Positions 58,342 to 64,000 of a DNA stretch of 64,000 nt are shown in pieces (positions within the stretch are counted from its first letter, which is position 1; each line of letters opens with the position of its first letter). The DNA lies in assembly GCF_033115175.1 (NCBI RefSeq), contig NC_084837.1, forward strand, positions 8,322,266-8,386,265, written 5' to 3'. The notes under the pieces are model-generated. The model had not been told where the DNA came from. It did not search any database and saw only the letters and a list, made by a program, of their open reading frames with translations. The DNA is from Lepus europaeus. Its lineage: Eukaryota; Chordata; Mammalia; Lagomorpha; Leporidae. Both the position numbers and the translations under genes were made by a program.

Positions 58342-58349
58342 TGAGGTAG
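58342..58349 (-). promoter_or_regulatory. let-7 seed match (8mer)
   Basis: mRNA-sense CUACCUCA, the full 8mer target of let-7, making it the stronger of the two let-7 sites. Confidence 0.65.
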
Positions 58350-60117
58350 ATAAACGCTTGCAAAGAAACGAAAACACCAGGACCTGTCCCGTCCCGTGCA
58401 CCCCCTCCTCAGTGTCCAGAACAGGGCTTCCTGCCAGCAAAGGGGGCGGCATCACGGCGAGCGCCGAGCAGACGCCTGCACGGAACACTCGCGAGTGGAC
58501 CTCTTTCTTTTCTAAGTGAAACCCTGCGGGACACGGGCTGCCGGGGACGAGGCGGGACCGGGACTGCTGAGGAGCGACAGCACCGCCGTGCTTTCTGGTG
58601 TCCAAGCTCCAGTCCCGACCAAGCGGCATCTCTTCGCTTCCCTCTTAGAATTAAGCATCGCCACCCCGCAAGCCAACTCTTGCGCTGTCATCACTTGGGT
58701 GGGGAGGGCTCAAAACCAAACCGATCAAGACCCCCGGGGCCGTGGAGGCAGCATTGGCCAGCACCAGGGCTCTGGTCCCCTGGGAGCCAGCAAGGGCTCC
58801 CGGGCCACCGAGCAAGCGTCCACGCTGCCCTGCCCTGGAGCTGTGGCTGCCAGTTGTGGCCGTGGGCTGCTTGTTCGGAGGCTGAGGGGTGGGGTGGGTC
58901 CCCTGGGGCACTCTGTTTGTAGAGACAGTAGGTGGGTCTGGTGGGGGCTGGGCTACGCTCTGCTGCGCCCTTGGACTCAGCAGCTATTTGACATGGGATG
59001 GAAGGATTAATCAGCCATTTAAAAAACAAGACAAAACAAAATAAACCCAAAAAGCCCAGCGATCCAAATGCCTAGTGTCTACTGTTGTACCCAAGAATTA
59101 AAAAAAATAAACACGCGTGTGTCACAACCAAAGCAAACGGGAGGGGACAGACGGTGCGGCTTCTCGGCTGTCGTGGACGCGCGGGAGGCTGACCTCAGTC
59201 AGCGCGTCATCCCACACTGTAACAGATCCCAGCGCCGCGCCGGGGTGAGAAGGGAGCGGTGGCCAGCGAGGACCCCGGCCCACGCCTTCGTCCCACCACT
59301 GTCGCACCAGCCTCGGCCTGCACGGGCGGCTGGGGGCGGGGAGGGCTACTTAGAGAAAGGCAGCAAACAGCTCCTGGCGCCACATGTTCTCCAAGACTCA
59401 GTTACTGGGAGGAGAGGCGGAGTCACGCACTCCAGCACAAAGCAGGAGTTTCTTGGAGTGAGCAGAAGGGGAAGAAAGCAGAGACCTGAAGATTTCATAG
59501 ATTAAATCCACAAAGAGAAGGAACGAAAAAAATAGCAGCTTTTTTTTTTCTGTACAGACGTATAGATGAATTTCTGAACCGTAAAAAAGTTATAAAAGTG
59601 ACATTGAAGATGATGTGTATGCAAATGCTTCACGGTCTAACATAGAACTGTAAGACCCATGAGAAAGTCCCAGTAACAGCCAAGGTGGACAGAGCTGAGA
59701 AGGCCTGAGTCCATCCGCTGTGTGTCCTGCTGTGGCGCTCAACCCCCTGTGCCGGGAGGGCAGGGCGAGGCCTAGGGCGTGCAGGACACTGGCACGGGGG
59801 CCGCCCATCTTCTGGGCGCAGTCAGGGGCTGCGCTCACCCGTGCCTCTGGATGGGGGTGAGGGGAGCTAGCACAGGGGTCGGCAGGGAGAACGGGTGGGG
59901 TTTTGGCAAAATTTGGCAGCGTCGAAATGCCGGCCCTTTTAGGATCGCGGATGTCCCTAGGAAGGTCAGAGATGCAGTTACCAACTCCTGTCTCAGCGTG
60001 TTTGACAATGACCTGCGGTGTCCAGCAGGTGCACCCGGGACACCCTGGGGCTCCAGGGGCCGCCACGACCTCACTCCAGCCACAAGGGCTTCCCAGCCAG
60101 GCTCTTCCATCATGAAG

Positions 60118-60202
60118 CAGAGAGAGAGAGGAAGGAGCGAGAGAGAGAGGGGAGAGGGGAAGAGAGAGAGAGAGAGAGAGAGGGAGGGAGGGAGAGAGAG
60201 AG
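60118..60202 (-). repeat. (GA)n tract; CU-rich in the IGF1R mRNA
   Basis: About 85 bases of nearly pure purine on the + strand. In the transcript this is a polypyrimidine tract within about 400 bases of the stop codon. Confidence 0.9.
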
Positions 60203-60282
60203 GCGACAGAGGGAAGCATGAGGCTCGGTTCTCGAGTGTTCTGTTGCTATGACGTGTTGTCGCTAAGTTTCTTAAAGGCCCG

Positions 60283-60290
60283 TGTCAGTT
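60283..60290 (-). promoter_or_regulatory. miR-223 seed match (8mer)
   Basis: mRNA-sense AACUGACA, the full 8mer target of miR-223, about 230 bases after the stop codon. IGF1R is a reported miR-223 target. Confidence 0.6.
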
Positions 60291-60308
60291 AAGGGTTTGG
60301 GTGGGGGA

Positions 60309-60329
60309 AATAAAAAAAAAAAAAAAAAA
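60309..60329 (-). repeat. Homopolymer A run; U run in the IGF1R mRNA
   Basis: About 20 consecutive A on the + strand, giving a U run of about 20 in the 3'UTR. Length is likely unstable between individuals and in sequencing. Confidence 0.9.
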
Positions 60330-60520
60330 GCTGGTTGCATATAGAAAAAAGGAACATCCCAAGCGTGTTTACTGCGGAGAAGGCGACTCCCGGGCGCAGC
60401 AACGGCAGGTCTGAAGATCCACTGAGGTACGGAGGAGGCCTGCGGATGGGATGGGCTGCTAGAACTTTCTCTCCCCCACCCTGCTGCGGCCCAGCGCGCA
60501 CGTTCCCGTCCCCGCCGGCA

Positions 60521-60902
60521 TCAGCAGGTCGAAGACTGCGGCAGCGGCAGGGCTCGCTCGTCTGTGCGGCCCCCGTTCATGTGCGCGTAGGGTCGCCTCT
60601 CGTCAAAGCTGGCGCGCAGGACCATGGCCCCGGCACTCGGGCCGTTCTCGGCCTTGTGCCTGTCGGGCTGCAGGGCGGCGACGGCGGCGGCGGCGTTGGC
60701 GGAGGGGTCCAGCGGCACGCTCTCCATGTTCTCGGGCTCCAGGTCGAGCTCCTCGGCCTCGGGCGGCTTGTTCTCCTCGCTGTAGTAGAAGGAGACCTCG
60801 CGGAAGCCGGGCTCCATCTCGTCTCTGACACTGCCGATGATCTCCAGGAAGGAAGGCCGCATCTTGGGGTTGTATTGCCAACACATGCGCATCAGCTCAA
60901 AC
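60521..60902 (-). CDS. IGF1R: IGF1R coding exon 21 (kinase end and C-terminal tail)
   Basis: 382 coding bases on the minus strand after the acceptor gtctcgcgcag, ending in TGA at 60,521-60,523. The product begins [20 protein letters not shown], closing the kinase domain, and then the regulatory tail. Retained tail features are the twin tyrosines of SFYYSEEN (human Tyr1250/1251), the HKAENGP block (His1293/Lys1294), PYAHMNGG (Tyr1316) and the end [10 protein letters not shown]. One segment differs strongly: human SSSSLPLP between DPSA and DRH is here [11 protein letters not shown], encoded by a GCC-rich run at about 60,671-60,703, and the following SGH is missing. Other changes are mild (SSIKEE to GSVRDE, NKLPEPEE to NKPPEAEE). 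Family and orientation are certain. The effect of the alanine tract is inferred, not known. Confidence 0.98.

Positions 60903-64000
<3,098 letters not shown>

Larger units (their letters stand above)
53440..60520 (-). other. IGF1R: IGF1R 3'UTR, about 7.1 kb
   Basis: From the base after the stop codon to the predicted cleavage site. Human IGF1R has a similarly long 3'UTR of about 7 kb, so the length fits. No C-SINE is seen in it, in contrast to the surrounding DNA. The distal 1.5 kb (53.46-54.9 kb) is AT-rich with several A or T runs. The middle carries a GC-rich minisatellite (55.9-57.0 kb) and the proximal end a CU-rich tract in the mRNA sense. Confidence 0.88.

Overview
This is a mammalian nuclear genomic window, most likely rabbit (Oryctolagus cuniculus) or a close leporid. 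The species call rests on about 30 copies of the lagomorph C-SINE family: a tRNA-like head, a body with the phrase gatggcccaagt, a (CT)n tract and an A-rich tail. They include young CSINE2-type copies with clear target-site duplications. Two genes are supported, and they lie tail to tail.

Positions 1 to about 41,700 hold no recognisable protein-coding gene. The stretch is a mosaic of C-SINEs in both orientations, L1 3'-end fragments, MIR remnants, two copies of a palindromic MITE-like DNA element, LTR-like pieces and microsatellites. Its one promoter-like feature is an orphan CpG island at about 32.94-34.22 kb, whose right edge carries a 37-bp G-rich minisatellite. I infer that this is the space between PGPEP1L and the next gene (SYNM in the human order), but no SYNM exon is visible.

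PGPEP1L (pyroglutamyl-peptidase I like) occupies 41,707-50,214 on the + strand as five coding exons with consensus splice sites. Together they encode 239 residues, with the Glu/Cys/His catalytic residues of peptidase family C15 preserved.

The 3' end of IGF1R lies on the - strand from the right edge down to about 53.44 kb. It comprises the last two coding exons (the end of the kinase domain and the C-terminal tail) and a 3'UTR of about 7.1 kb that ends at an AATAAA with a GU-rich element. The UTR holds seed matches for let-7 (two), miR-99/100, miR-145 and miR-223, and an unusual minisatellite of about 1.1 kb with 12 units.

The observations most worth checking are: an alanine tract replacing the serine quartet of the IGF1R tail; the hairpin-forming minisatellite in the IGF1R 3'UTR; a 235-bp segment copied about 1.15 kb away into the tail of another SINE; and the orphan CpG island with its G-quadruplex-prone repeat. 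I found no evidence of a wholly new multi-gene system. The two genes are known families, and the novelty lies in lineage-specific sequence changes and repeats.
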